A DNA stretch of 64,000 bases, from the NCBI RefSeq assembly GCF_031755915.1, contig NC_083381.1, positions 7,886,501 through 7,950,500 of the forward strand, in the 5' to 3' direction. Shown here piece by piece: positions 12,346 through 23,856 of the stretch. The first letter of the stretch is position 1. Every line of letters begins with the position of its first letter. The notes beneath the pieces are model-generated. The model was not told the DNA's origin. It saw only the letters and a program-made list of their open reading frames with translations, and ran no database searches. Position numbers and translations under genes: made by a program. This stretch comes from Ziziphus jujuba (taxonomy: Eukaryota; Streptophyta; Magnoliopsida; Rosales; Rhamnaceae).

Positions 12346-14213
12346 ATACCTTCTCTTTTCTTTTCCTTTTCTTCCCTTCTTCTTCCCCGAGCCCGACAGA
12401 GACAAAAACACGCAGAAATTTTTTTCTCTCTCTCTCTCCTTTGACTCTCTCCCTCTCCCTGTTTGACCGACCGTTTGGCCGGATTTCAGTTGCCAGAAAG
12501 CCACACGCGCCGGCCACCGGTGAAGCCCAGCTCGCCGCGACCTCAGCCTCCAAATTTCCTGGCTAGTCGCCGCCAGACGCGCCCAGATCGGGCAGGTGAA
12601 GTCGGCAGCGGCCAGTTACATTTTTCCGGCGATTCTCGCCATTTCTGACCAACCCAGCCTGACCCATACCCCTATTCCACCATTTTTGACCCCTCTGAGT
12701 CCATTTCCGGGGTTAGATTGCCCAAAATCTCCACCGTTTGAGAGATCCCTCAAGTTTAAATCCGGCCGAAGCTTTTCGGCCACCTCCGACGGAATTGGGG
12801 TCGATGGAGACCAGATTTGTAATCCTCGTTGCTCAAGCTTCGATTCAGTATATTATTCAACTATTTTGGATAACGTTTGTGTTTGACCCCCCGGGTACCG
12901 GGTATTATTTACCCGATTGAAATATTAATTTATTTGACTGTGTATGAATTGTGTTCTAGGAGCACCGGTGAGTCATGGAATTGATCCCATGGTGGATCAT
13001 GGTTTAATTGTGTGCTCCAGGTGAGTGACCCACCTTTGAAAATGTTTTTGGGGTAATTAATTGTATTTATGTGGTATTAAATTGATATTTGTAATTGGTG
13101 CTCATGTGGCGTATTTAAAATATAATCGGGAAAAAATATTATTTTATATATATTTACCCATTGGTGCTAAATGAAATTTTGGGCTCATTAAGAAATTCCC
13201 GATTCTTATTTTATTGTGGTTAAATGGTATTTATTACACATGAGCAAGTATTTTCAGTAATTCGTTGTGTTTGGATTTTATATTAATTTCGGGCATAATT
13301 GGGTTAAATATTTTATGAAAATATTTGTTTAAGTTGGTGGTTTAATTTTATAAATTATGCCCGCGGTATTTCAATTGTTGAATCTCGTATTACGAGAAAA
13401 GGTATGGTTTTATTTGTTATCGATGTTTTCGTACCGGTTTGTTAAATAAAAATATGTGGGATGGTAAGTGTGAAATTTTGATATATTTTCCACGGTAATT
13501 TTGGAAAACAGTACGGTTGGTTTAATAATTATTTTTAGACGCACTCATACAGTATTGGTGTTCTGGTGTATGGACACGTGGTTTAGCGCGCAAGTATTAT
13601 TTCTCCCGTAGTGGCCATTGGACCGTGGGCAAGCAAGTCTTATATAGTGCACACAGCCGCCCCCTTCCTTGGCCGGGATGATGGTTTCAGCAGCGGTACT
13701 GTCGGGACGCCGAAGTGCCGTTTGCAAGTTTCTCTCTTTAACCTCCCCGCCAGTCGGTGCTCAGGACGCTAGGTATCGGAGGGCATCACTAGTATATGGT
13801 GTGGTGCGTCAAGTGTAATTTTCAAATAAAGTTTCAAACCCCAAAGAGTACAAAATTATTTATTATAAATTATTGCAGTTTATTTATATTTGGGGTATTT
13901 ATTTATTTATTTATTTGTTGTTTGTTAAATTATTTGGTCCCTTGGTTTTCGGAAAGTACGAATATCGGGTTTTGTGAAAATGTTTTAAAAGGGGAACATT
14001 TCCAACGGAGTGAATAGTGAGGGTTTTGAGAGAAATTGTTACCTCAATTGTTTATTTACTTATTTATTTAATTGTTCGGTATTGATTAATTAAATCCTTT
14101 TATTTGGTATATTATTAATATTAAAGGTGTTCGGTAGTTAGGGTCACTGACTGAGATGATTAGCATCTCACACTTTTAAATTCCGTTCCTCGAGGTCCAG
14201 GTTGGAGACATTG

Positions 14214-17167
14214 TGTAACACCCCGTCCCAGATCGCACCGGAATCCGTGCACGTTGACCGAGGTTGACCGTTGACCGAGCGGGTCAAATTTTGACTTTTT
14301 GTTCAAGTTGGAATTTTGAGTTGACCAGAGTATCGTGGTGAAGGGCATGATGCCCCGAGTTCGTAGACTAGTAGCACGTCAAAAACGGAGCTACGGTTTG
14401 AAAGTTATGGGCAAAACAAGTTGAAGTGCAAACTGTCCAAGGGGTGCCGTAGTTGACTTTTTATTTATGGGGAAATGAGCTTTGACTCATGCATGGTTGT
14501 GAAGTGCTCGTCGATACAAGTTCACAGACTAGCGGCACGCTTAAAACGGACATCCGGTTCAAAAGTTATGCACGCGTGAAATTTACCGGATACCGTAATA
14601 TTTTAATATTTTTGAGTCGATTAACAGTAAAACACCACGTGTCAGCTTCTGATTGGTTCACGTGGCATGAACAGTGTCACACAGTGGCTTTTATTTGATA
14701 AAAGTCTCGGGGAAGAGACAGAAAGAGAGAGAGGAGAGAGAAAGAGAGAGAGAATCCGCCGGCCACCGGAGATTTTCAAATTTTCCAGCCGATCTACTGT
14801 ACATGCACCGGCCAGCAAGGTTCCCCTCCCCATTTTCGGCAAAACCTCAAAGTTTCACGGCGATCGGCCGCCGGACGCGCCTGGATCGGACGTTCGAAGA
14901 TCGGTGGTGACTTTTTCCCTCCACCGCCGATTGGCCCATTTTCGGCCATTTTACGGCCACACGGACTAGACACCCTTCATCCTCTCCTCAAGTCCGGCCG
15001 ACCCACCAAGTTTCAAGGCCACCGGACCACCGACACGCCGGGATCGGAACTTTTTCCGGCGAGGTGCCGAAAATCTTCAAACCGTGATTTCTCTCCCCAC
15101 GATCTACAAATCTGCAAAAAATCACAGCCAACAGCCACCGCCAGTCCCGTTGGATTGCTCTCCCCACGATCTACAAATCTGCAAAAAATCACAGCCAACA
15201 GCCACCGCACGCGCCTCCGCTGGCGACGGTTGCCGGTGACCGCGGCGGCTCACCGGAAGTTACTGTTCCGGCGAGTACCCAGTTTCCCGGCTGGCTCCAG
15301 TCCACTGTGTTCGACCTCCTGAACCTGAATCCGGCATCCGTTTCCGCCAATTTGGGACGGTTTGGGAGAATTGCGGAGCCGATACCCGAAAAGCTTTCCG
15401 GCGAGATTCCGACCCCGTCGGGTCCGATCACCGGAAAGTAAGACCAAATCCGTGATCCTCATCACGCGAACTTCGATTCGGTATATAACTCCTAACTTTT
15501 AGATATCATTTGGTGTTCGCTCCCCGGGTACCCATTTGGGAATTACCCGAGTAAAATATTAATATTTTTGGTTGGTGCACTGTGGTTGTTTAGGTGCGCG
15601 TACGAGTGGCGGAGTTGATCCCGAGGAGGATCTTAGTTGATTTACGCGCTCAAGGTGAGTGACCCACCTTCAAAAATTATTTTGGGAAATTAATTATGTT
15701 TAATTGGTATTTAAATTATGCTCATGTGGTGTGATTTAATTATGAATTATATTGTGGTTTAATTTATTATGCATGAGCAAAGTGTATTTTGGTAGTATTT
15801 GTACGTGGTTTTAAATTTGATTTTCCGGGCATAATTGGGTTAAATATTTTATGAAAATATTTGTTTAAATTTTATAAATTATGCCCGTGGTATTTTTATG
15901 ATTGCATCTCGTATTTCGAGAAAATTGTGGTTTGTTGTTATCGCTGTTTCGTACCTAGTTGTTAAATAAAAATATGTGGGATGGTAAGTGTGAGAATTTA
16001 ATGTATTTCCCATGGTAATTTTGGAAAACGGTACGGTTGGTTAATAATGTTTATTTTTAGACGCACTCATACAGTATTGGTGTTCCGGTGTATGGACACG
16101 TGGTAGCGCACAGGTATTATGTGGTTTAGCGCGCGGTTATTATTTCTCCCGTTGTTGCCATTGGACCGTGGGTAGGCAAGTTTGTTATTGGCCACAACCT
16201 CCCCCCTCTTTGGCTGGGAGATGGTTTCAGCAGCGGTACTGTCGAGACGCCGAAGTGCCGTTGCAGGTTTCTCTCTTTAACCCCCCCCCCCCCCCCCCCC
16301 CGCTAGTCGGTGCTCGAGACGCTGGGTATCGGACGGCATCACCGGTATATGGTGTGGTGCGTCAGGTGTAATTTGCAAATAATGTTTTAAACCCCAAAGG
16401 TGTTCAAAAATTATTTACTATAATTTGTTATATTTTAATTATATATTGGGGTATGTATTTATTTATTTATTGTTTATCAAATGGTTTAATCCCTTGGTTT
16501 CTGGGAAGTACATACATCGGGTTTTGTGAAAAGGTTTTAAAAAGGGAACATTTCAAACGGAGCGATTGGTAAGAGTTTTGAGGGAAATTATTATTTTCAA
16601 CAGTTATTATTATTTATTTATTAATTGTTGGTATTTATTCAATTTCCTTAATTGTTATTATTATTATTATTTTATTATCATTAAAAGTGTTCCGTAGTTA
16701 GGGTCACTCACTGAGATGATTAGCATCTCACGTTTTTAAGTTCCTTTCCCTTAGGTGCAAGTGGTGGTAGACGTTCTTCCGGAGCGAACCAAGTTTTCCG
16801 CTACTGTTGTGTTTCGAGAAGTACTTCTGTACTTTTTCATTTCAGTGTATTATTTCTTTCATCCTTGTTGTATTTCTGTTGATTAGCACTTCTTAAAGCT
16901 CTGTATACTATTGAGACACTTATGTTTTATTTATGCACTGGACTGTTGTTATTCTTGAGAAGTGCTGAAATTTGTGGAACAACTTGAAGTTCTGTGGGAG
17001 GAATAAAGGGGTGATTATAGAAGTGTGTTTTAAGTGCAGGTAATTTGTGGTAAGTCCATCCCTTAGGGGAGGCTCTGCCCGATTTTCCATTGGAGGGTCC
17101 GGTAGGGTTTCCTTGGGATCAGGGCTTGTCTAGGATTCCGAGGAGGAATTCTGGACGGGTCCTGACA
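14214..17167 (+). mobile_element. Solo LTR (2.95 kb), innermost layer of the nest
   Basis: It starts TGTAACACCCCGTCCC and ends GGGTCCTGACA. Flanks are CATTG (14209-14213) and CGTTG (17168-17172), a 5-bp duplication with one change. The interrupted host continues in register (GTTGGAGACATTG then ATTGTCCGGGGCGAGCCC), as the uninterrupted LTR reads at 11205-11245. It contains two near-identical roughly 70-base blocks at about 15080-15205 and a 21-base poly-C run at 16281-16301. It has the same CCCGGGTACC landmark as the LTR at the right edge of the window. Confidence 0.88.
15080..15205 (+). repeat. Short tandem duplication within the LTR
   Basis: The words CTCCCCACGATCTACAAATC, GCAAAAAATCACAGCCAACA and GCCACCG occur twice in succession about 70 bases apart. 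This is a local tandem duplication not seen in the sister LTRs. Confidence 0.8.
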
Positions 17168-17615
17168 CGTTGATTGTCCGGGGCGAGCCCAACGTCTCAG
17201 TTCGATGCCGAAAGTTCAAGAAGTATTTCTTCCCTTTTTCCTCTCCATCTTGTATTGCTTCTTATCTGTCATGGTATTAATTCCACATTTATTGTATAAT
17301 GCTCTGTATACTGTATTGGACGTGTAGTTATTATTTATGCACTGAGTTGCTGTTATTTGAAGTGCTGAAATTTATGGAATAAATTTGTAGTATTGTGGGA
17401 GGAATAAGGGGATGTTTTTAGAAGTGTGTTTTCAGTGCAGGTAGTTTTTGGTAAGTTCTACCCTTAGGGGAGGTGCTGCCGGATTTTCCGTTGGAAAGTT
17501 CGGTGGTATTTCTCTGGGATCAGGGCCTGTCTAGGGTTCCGGGGAGGAATTATGGACGGGTCCTGAAAAAGCCTTGTCTAGGATTCCGATGAGATATCTT
17601 GAACGGGTCCTAACA

Positions 17616-19744
17616 CCATAAATAAGTACTGCTAAAGCTTATGACCGCCCACACCTCCCACTTACCATAGTCTCACATTTTTGTGGCACTTTTTGAATAT
17701 ACCAAACACATAAATAAAGATAGAAAGATAATAATTGTAATGATACAACTTGGGTCCCAGAAACGAAATTACCCAGTCTACCTTTTAACATCTAGAAAAT
17801 GTACCGATATAAATTGTACCGTTAAAAATCAATAAATTGTAAAACAATTATTAATAAAATAAATTACATTTAAGAAAATACACATAAGGGACAATATTTT
17901 AAATTGAATAGTTGAGATCTTAGCAGTAACTCCGATAATATCACCACTATCCAAATCAATGTGAATATATATAGACGCACACATATTTTTCATATATTAG
18001 CATACAACCTCTCAAAAAATTTGGATAACCTACCTAAAGAATGCAATCCTCACCTGTGGGTTAAGACACATGCCCACGGGCTAACATATCTGCCCAACAG
18101 CTAAAATACTTGCTTGAAGACCATGCCTGAGGATTAATGCTCTTGTGCTAAAGCTGTAATACTTGCTCAGAGGCTAATACACTTACTCGAAGACTACGAT
18201 ACTTACCCAAAGACTGCATTACCTATGTGAAGGCTAATATACCTACCTCGATGGCTACGATATCTTCCCTAAAAGCTAACATTCCTACCCTAAGGCTATA
18301 CTAACTCCAAATCCATTAAGTTATCAGTTTGGACAAGTACAACAATTGTGTTGACAATTGATTCTATTGGGTGGTTTCTATCAAAAAGCATGTAAAGAGA
18401 TTTTTGAAAAATATCCCTAATGGGTACCACAAGTCACCAACCTATAGATGGCACATGACATTTATTTTTCCTTTTAGTTTTCTTTTTTCTTTTCCCCTTT
18501 CTCTTTCTACACATGCGATGGAGCCCCCCTTCTCTCTCCTTCCTCGGCTCTGATTAGATTGGCCGCCATGTCAGCCAAGTCACCCAATACACACCTGCCT
18601 TGTAGAAAGTCCACCTCGAGTCACATCGACATCCAAATTTCATGGCCAGACATAGTTGGATGCCAAATTGGGTTGACAAAGCAGGTGGTGGCTTTTCTAA
18701 AATTTTCGACGAGTTAGCTATGTTTTCGCAAAACCATCCTGACCTATACCCTTACCCCCTGTATATGTGTATACATGGATAGTTGATGGAATAAAAACAT
18801 AAATACAATTGGCAATTACTTTTATTTAATTATATTTCTTTCTTGAAATTTCACTAATCATGAATTTCAACATCATTAACCCCCTCCCCAAAAAAAAAAA
18901 AAAAAAAGGAACAAGGAGAGAAGCGAAACAAAAACCTCCAAAACAATATCAAGTTAATCTCACTCAAGTGGTAGTTTTCAAATGAAGTCTTGTAAGATCT
19001 GAGAGCACTAAAGAATGTAAGGCAAGAAGGACAAACCAATAGCAATCCCACATTACTTCGAAAGGAGTTGGTACACTGGCATATGTATCTATATATATGT
19101 GGATGTTTCTCTTGCTAATATGATGCAATTTGGATGAAGTGATTGGGTTTGGACCATAAAAAAATCGCTCGGGTAGTAATCCATGGACCTAGGTCGTGAC
19201 AAGTCCAGCTGGGAGCTAGGAGAATTTGTAGCCAAGAAAATTTGTCATACAGTAATGTTTAGTCCTGTGCAGTCTTATAGATGGGCATACCACTACCAAA
19301 GGGTTGAAAATTTGAAAAAAATTGAATAATAAAATTAAACATGATATTGTACCAGGGATGGGGAATAAACAAATTCTACACTAGGTTCTATTGAGATAAA
19401 AAGTAAAGGGACTATATATAAAAAATCAAAATACTTAATGAAGAATAGAAAAAGTAACAGGTAATGAAGAAGTCAAATGACACTGAAGAGAAAATTAATG
19501 ATAAAGTACTAAGTCATAATAGAATGAAACTAGCATGGAACTAAAATGGATGTGATTGAAGTTGGATAAGCGTGGGCATGGAGATACTGGAGTTTAATGT
19601 GTAGCATCTTCAATTCTACACTAGGTTCTAATGCATTTAAAAATTGTAAGGGTTATATATAAGAAATCAAAATACTTAATGAATAATAAAAATAGTAACA
19701 GGTTGACCAAGAACTTAAATGACACTGACCAGAAAAATTAGTAA
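17616..19744. repeat. Second copy of the composite repeat flank
   Basis: Homologous to 4983-7130 in the same order: reverse LTR late part, minisatellite (about 18010-18310), plus-orientation LTR early part (about 18360-18770), A-tract (18891-18907) and the two-unit direct repeat (about 19360-19510 and 19610-19744). It continues past 19744 into sequence that the first copy lost. No gene seen. Confidence 0.75.
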
Positions 19745-22500
19745 TCTGATTCGTTTGTGGATATATATATAAGCTTTAATTCATTACAATATTTCAAAAT
19801 CATGATTGTCAATTTTTGATAAAGCCCAGAAATATGCAGTTTTCAGATGCATGAGATTTTGTCTTCATCTGACTCCCAAAAAATTAAAAACTAAAAATAA
19901 AAATCATACGATCAGACAGTCCACTAAAAAAGGATTCCGTTCCTTTAATAATCAAATCCAAATGTTCATGGAGTGCGAGGTTCACACTCCACGCCGCCAA
20001 CAGAACGTAGGCCCATGCTGTGGGAAGATATACCAACGATTTTTTGCCGACCTCGTAAAGCAAATTAGATATTTATTTATTTTTCTCTATTTTCTTTTTT
20101 TCTTTTTTTTTCTTTTTTTGTATGGCTTGTTCTTCTATTATGATGTTAACATGATTGAAAGTTTTACATATTGCCCCTTTTTTTTTTTTTTTTTTTGGGG
20201 GGGTATTTTCATTTTTGCTCTTTTTACTTTTTTATTCTTCTTACTTTTTTATTCCGATGTAGACAATTACATGTTTGCTTTTATATTATATTCCTTTTAA
20301 TCAATATTTTATTTTCTGGTACAGCTGTTGATTCCGTTTTAGTTTCCTCCCCACCTGTGGCAGCCAAAGCTTTAGTGATTAAACTTAGAACTTTACTATA
20401 ACACAATGAAACAAGCCACGAGTACTAGCACGTAGACCCCTGATGGAGAACGACAGAGATTACATAAGATCTTAATTATTAGGATTTTAGGATTTTTAGG
20501 ATTTTGATATTATTATATTTATTTGATATTTAAGATTTTAATATTATTATGTTTATTAGGTTTTTATTATTATTTTAGTTTTAGGAAGGTTATTATTTGG
20601 TTTCCTTATTTAACTAGGTTTCTTAATATTTTAGTTTCCTAATGTTATTAGATGATTTTATTATAAATAGGAGTTTTTGTAATTCTTTTCAGTAGTTGAT
20701 TAATAATATAAGTATTTTCTGAGAGTTAATTCTCTGGTTTTGTGTGATGCAAAACAAACTTAGGCATGACGTCTAGGGATTTTGGAAGTGATTTCTAAAA
20801 TCATTCTAGTGTGATACTAGAACCCTATCTATCTATTTTCAATTTTCTTTCCTTCCCTACCTGTCCTACATCAACCCCATTACTAATTCAACAGTTTTTT
20901 ATTTTGATTTTTTCAAAATTACTTAAAATGTCTAATAAATTCTAACTTGCACTAAAAATATAGTGTAATAATATTTCAAGTAAGCAAAATATAAAATATA
21001 TATATATATATATAATTAGATAGAAAAGCCCAAAAACTAAAACAAGACCAATATATTATTAAGCTGGTATTTGAATGTTTTGGGTACTCACATGTGTGAG
21101 ACAAGTTTTGTATCTATATAATGCAACAAATTAATGAAATGAAAAAATGAATTGTGTTGTCTAGTTTATGTGGCCTACTTCGGCATCTTCTCTTCTTCTC
21201 CATCTTCTACTTAAAGAGAAAAATAACCTAAATACTAAATTGAAAATCGGATTAAAGGTTGTGCACAAAACTAACACCTTGTGCACAACACTCTTGGCCA
21301 AGTGAACCAAAAAACCACACCAAACTCCAACATCGTTGTCCTCGGTCTTGTACTTCTTCAGCTTCTTTGCAATTTCTTTGGCTTGAGAAAGATGGAGACT
21401 TGGGCGTCATAAATACTCTAATATATAGACATAACAATCAAGCAAAAGGGAGATGATATAATGTGCTTTGAGAGGGCATTGGATTTAACAACAATAAAAA
21501 CTTAGAAAACCAATATTCTTCCGTTTGTTTGTTTCATTTTTACTTTTTCTTGCCTATATTAACATTTAAACGCATTTGATTTTTTTTCCATCAATATTTC
21601 ATCAATTTAGTGTATCCATAATCCAATCTGTATTCATCCCATGCTTTTTAGTGCATTCACTTTTGTTCATTTTAATGCTCGATAATTTCTGAAAATTGCC
21701 ATTAAGTTTAAATTTTGCAACTTAAATTGTCAAATTTTGATTTGTTACCTTTTGGTCCAATTGGAGTTTGGGTGATAGTGATTCACGGCTCTATTTCATG
21801 TGAAGCCCAATTGACCAATATAAAATGTAGTTTGGGTCAATTGTTATATTGTGATACCCTCGTCCTTTAGGCTTTTGCAATTTAATGTCTTAAAATTTTG
21901 GCTTAGCAATTTAGCTTTTCAATTTTTCAATTTGTTGCAACTTATGCCTTTTTGACTTTTTGACTAAAACACCTTAACAGTCATTTAATGTTATCGATAC
22001 TAGATAATATCAAATTTTAAACTACAAAATACTAAAATACAAAATTTTATAACTAGTTATAAATATCTTCACTATCAATATTTTTTAATAATAAAGGATA
22101 CTAAAGTACAAAATTCTAAAATTAGTTTTGATATTATGCAATTTAGTATATGTTAGTTCAAAAATTGATGCACTGTTTTAATAACAATCATAAGAGATGA
22201 TCATTTATCCCTATAGTCAAAAGCTAAAGATGGCCTAAATTGCAATGAATTAAAAAATCGATGGCCTAAATTACTAAATTAAAAAGTTAAAGACTTAAAT
22301 TATGAAACCCTTAAGGGTAAAATGCAATTAATCCCTCTTTTAAAATATTTGTAAATTGACGACCAAGAATGTCCCAGGATGCTTCCATGCCATAGCCTTT
22401 AATCAAATTTGCGATTAATGTGGTTAACTATCAAAATAAATTAACAACTACGCTTAATTTTCATCGTGCCAAAAAAAAAAAAAAAAAAAAAAAAGGACAC
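19741..22500. repeat. Diverged copy of the gene's upstream region, no intact gene
   Basis: 19750-20170 resembles 22515-23060 (shared words such as TCAATATTTC-type AT-rich text and AATATGCAGTTT). 21500-21780 resembles 23020-23290 (CATCAA...TTAGTG, TTCATC.CATGCT, TTTAGT). The copy is interrupted by a copia-type LTR at 20441-20873, a TA repeat near 20999 and a 24-base A-run at 22471-22494. The 164-residue frame at 19806-20300 is mostly low-complexity Phe/Leu from T-rich sequence and has no counterpart in the sister copy, so I see no gene. Confidence 0.5.
20441..20873 (+). mobile_element. Solo LTR, probably Ty1/copia type (433 bp)
   Basis: The unit begins TGATGGAG and ends CCTACATCA, giving 5-bp inverted ends TGATG/CATCA. 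It is flanked by perfect ACCCC duplications at 20436-20440 and 20874-20878. Inside, ATAAATAGGAGTTTTTGTAA near 20663 looks like a TATA-box and start region, followed by the TTAATAATATAAGTATTTTC text common near the ends of plant copia LTRs. The exact edges are seen directly; the copia assignment is by size and general appearance only. Strand is inferred from the TATA-like motif. Confidence 0.75.
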
Positions 22501-23640
22501 CTAATTTCGACCTTTGGAATCAATTCATTTGTGTGGATATATTAGTTTAATTCATTTCAATATTTCAATAACATCATTGTCAATTTTAGACAATGGAATA
22601 TGATTCACTTATGGATAAGCCTAGGAATATGCAGTTTCATAAGCATATCCATAGCCTTTTGTCTTCAGAATCATTGGATGCACAAGTGCAAATCAAGCAT
22701 TGGATGACATCCTTTGAGGCTTTTAAACCAAAAACCTGTTCATATCTTACTATCAGACTATCAACTAAAAGCAGATTCCTTCCTATCCTATCTTTGGTAA
22801 TTAGCTTCAAATATTGTTCACTGCATTGCTGCTGTCTTTTTGCAAATTCATACTTGCTCGGTGAAGAGAAAGTACCAGACCCACGTGGCAGAAACATATA
22901 TATTCCAACTATTTCTAGATGACATTGTAAAGTAAAGACAATTCATTTTATTTCTTTAATATCCTTTCGCTTTTTTGGGTCGTTCTTGGTTTATGATATT
23001 CACATAATTCAAAATTTTATGTGTTGTTCATTTTGTTTGTATTGTTTTTACTTTTCCAACATTTGATTTTTTATTTTTTTTTTCCATCAACTTAGTGAAT
23101 ACATAACCCAGTCTTTATTCATCTCATGCTCTTTAGTGTTCTCATTTCAATGTATTTTAATACACTATAATTTTATAAATTACATTTTTGATTGTCAACT
23201 TTAAAACAAAAATTATATTTTTGATCCTAAAATTCAAAAAGTTTTAATTTAAGCCTTCAAATTTTAATTTGTTGCTTTTTAGTTCTATTAGAGTTTAGCT
23301 AATGGTTTGGAGTGCTAGAAAGAAAAATTTAACCTTTGATGATCAACGAAAAATATATTTATATATATTCTTTTACTTTAATGATATGTCTATTTAATTG
23401 ATGAAATGATTGTGAATTTTGATATTTGTCAATAGATGTCATATTGATATGATAATTTTTGGTTGGTTGCACTTAATGCTTTTATATTTTCTTAAAACTA
23501 AAAAAAAAAAAAAAAAAGATGGAAAAGAAGCAAACTCTCAACAGTAATCTATTAAATTTTCATCTCCAATCCATTGATGATATGTCATCGGTAATAGCAT
23601 CTGGCATTTTTCTGTCCGATGTTACAAAGCCCCTCTATCT
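22501..23640. other. Upstream intergenic region, no gene seen
   Basis: AT-rich, repeat-like sequence paralogous to parts of 19741-21800. A 109-codon open frame (22593-22922) has no match in the diverged copy and no recognisable domain, so it is not called. A-runs lie at 23500-23517. Confidence 0.5.
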
Positions 23641-23856
23641 TTGATTCCGTAATTATTCCTTCTTTAGACGTGGCAGCTTATTACGTGGACGTTGGCTCAT
23701 ATTGACAAACTTTTACTTCTGCAGTACAGCTTATGCTTATTGATCAAGCATAAATTTTTTCCTATATATAGCTGCAAACACAATGAAACAAAGTATATAT
23801 GCAAAAATACTAGTACTATCATATAATTTAAGTTGATCTCTCAAAGTCACAAAGAC
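23641..23856 (+). promoter_or_regulatory. Promoter and 5' UTR of the jasmonate-induced-type gene
   Basis: A TATA box (TATATATA, 23763-23770) lies 87 bases before the chosen start codon, placing transcription start near 23795-23800 (inferred). Two ACGT-core boxes lie about 75-95 bases upstream of it: ACGTGGCA at 23668-23675 and TACGTGGAC at 23682-23690. ACGTGGC is the core of G-box/ABRE elements bound by bZIP and MYC factors. Hormone- or stress-responsive control is plausible but inferred. Confidence 0.55.

Larger units (their letters stand above)
11691..17567 (+). mobile_element. Solo LTR (about 2.9 kb) interrupted by another LTR
   Basis: It begins TGTAACACCCTGTCCC at 11691 right after CAAGC. 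Its end, near 17567, reads TCCTGAAA-AAGC instead of TCCTGACA-CAAGC, so the edge and target duplication are slightly eroded. The host LTR resumes with CTTGTCTAGG. The element consists of 11691-14213 and 17168-17567, separated by a younger LTR. A pyrimidine tract of TTTTTC units (12262-12345) and the GAGATG/CATCTC hairpin (14153-14169) are present. Confidence 0.8.
7157..17615 (+). mobile_element. 3' part of a duplicated LTR, split by two later LTR insertions
   Basis: The host LTR segments are 7157-8383, 11638-11690 and 17573-17615. Joined in order they correspond to 3635-4982 of the solo LTR and end CGGGTCCTAACA followed by CCATAAATAAG, like CCAGAAATAAG after 4982. The 5' part is absent: the junction near 7157 abuts the composite flank. 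This is the second unit of a tandem duplication of about 3.5 kb. Subtracting the two inserts from 7157-19744 leaves roughly that length. Confidence 0.8.

Noticed and set aside
12247..12648. Lys/Arg/Glu-rich frames on the minus strand and Pro-rich frames on the plus strand
   Set aside because: Produced by the TTTTTC tract and adjoining LTR sequence; no counterpart in sister LTRs.
19806..20300. 164-codon frame with hydrophobic, membrane-like C-terminus
   Set aside because: The hydrophobic stretch is translated poly-T. The frame is not preserved in the paralogous block at 22515-23060.
22593..22922. 109-codon plus frame upstream of the JIP23-like gene
   Set aside because: No recognisable domain, not kept in the diverged copy, and overlapped by an opposite-strand frame of similar length.
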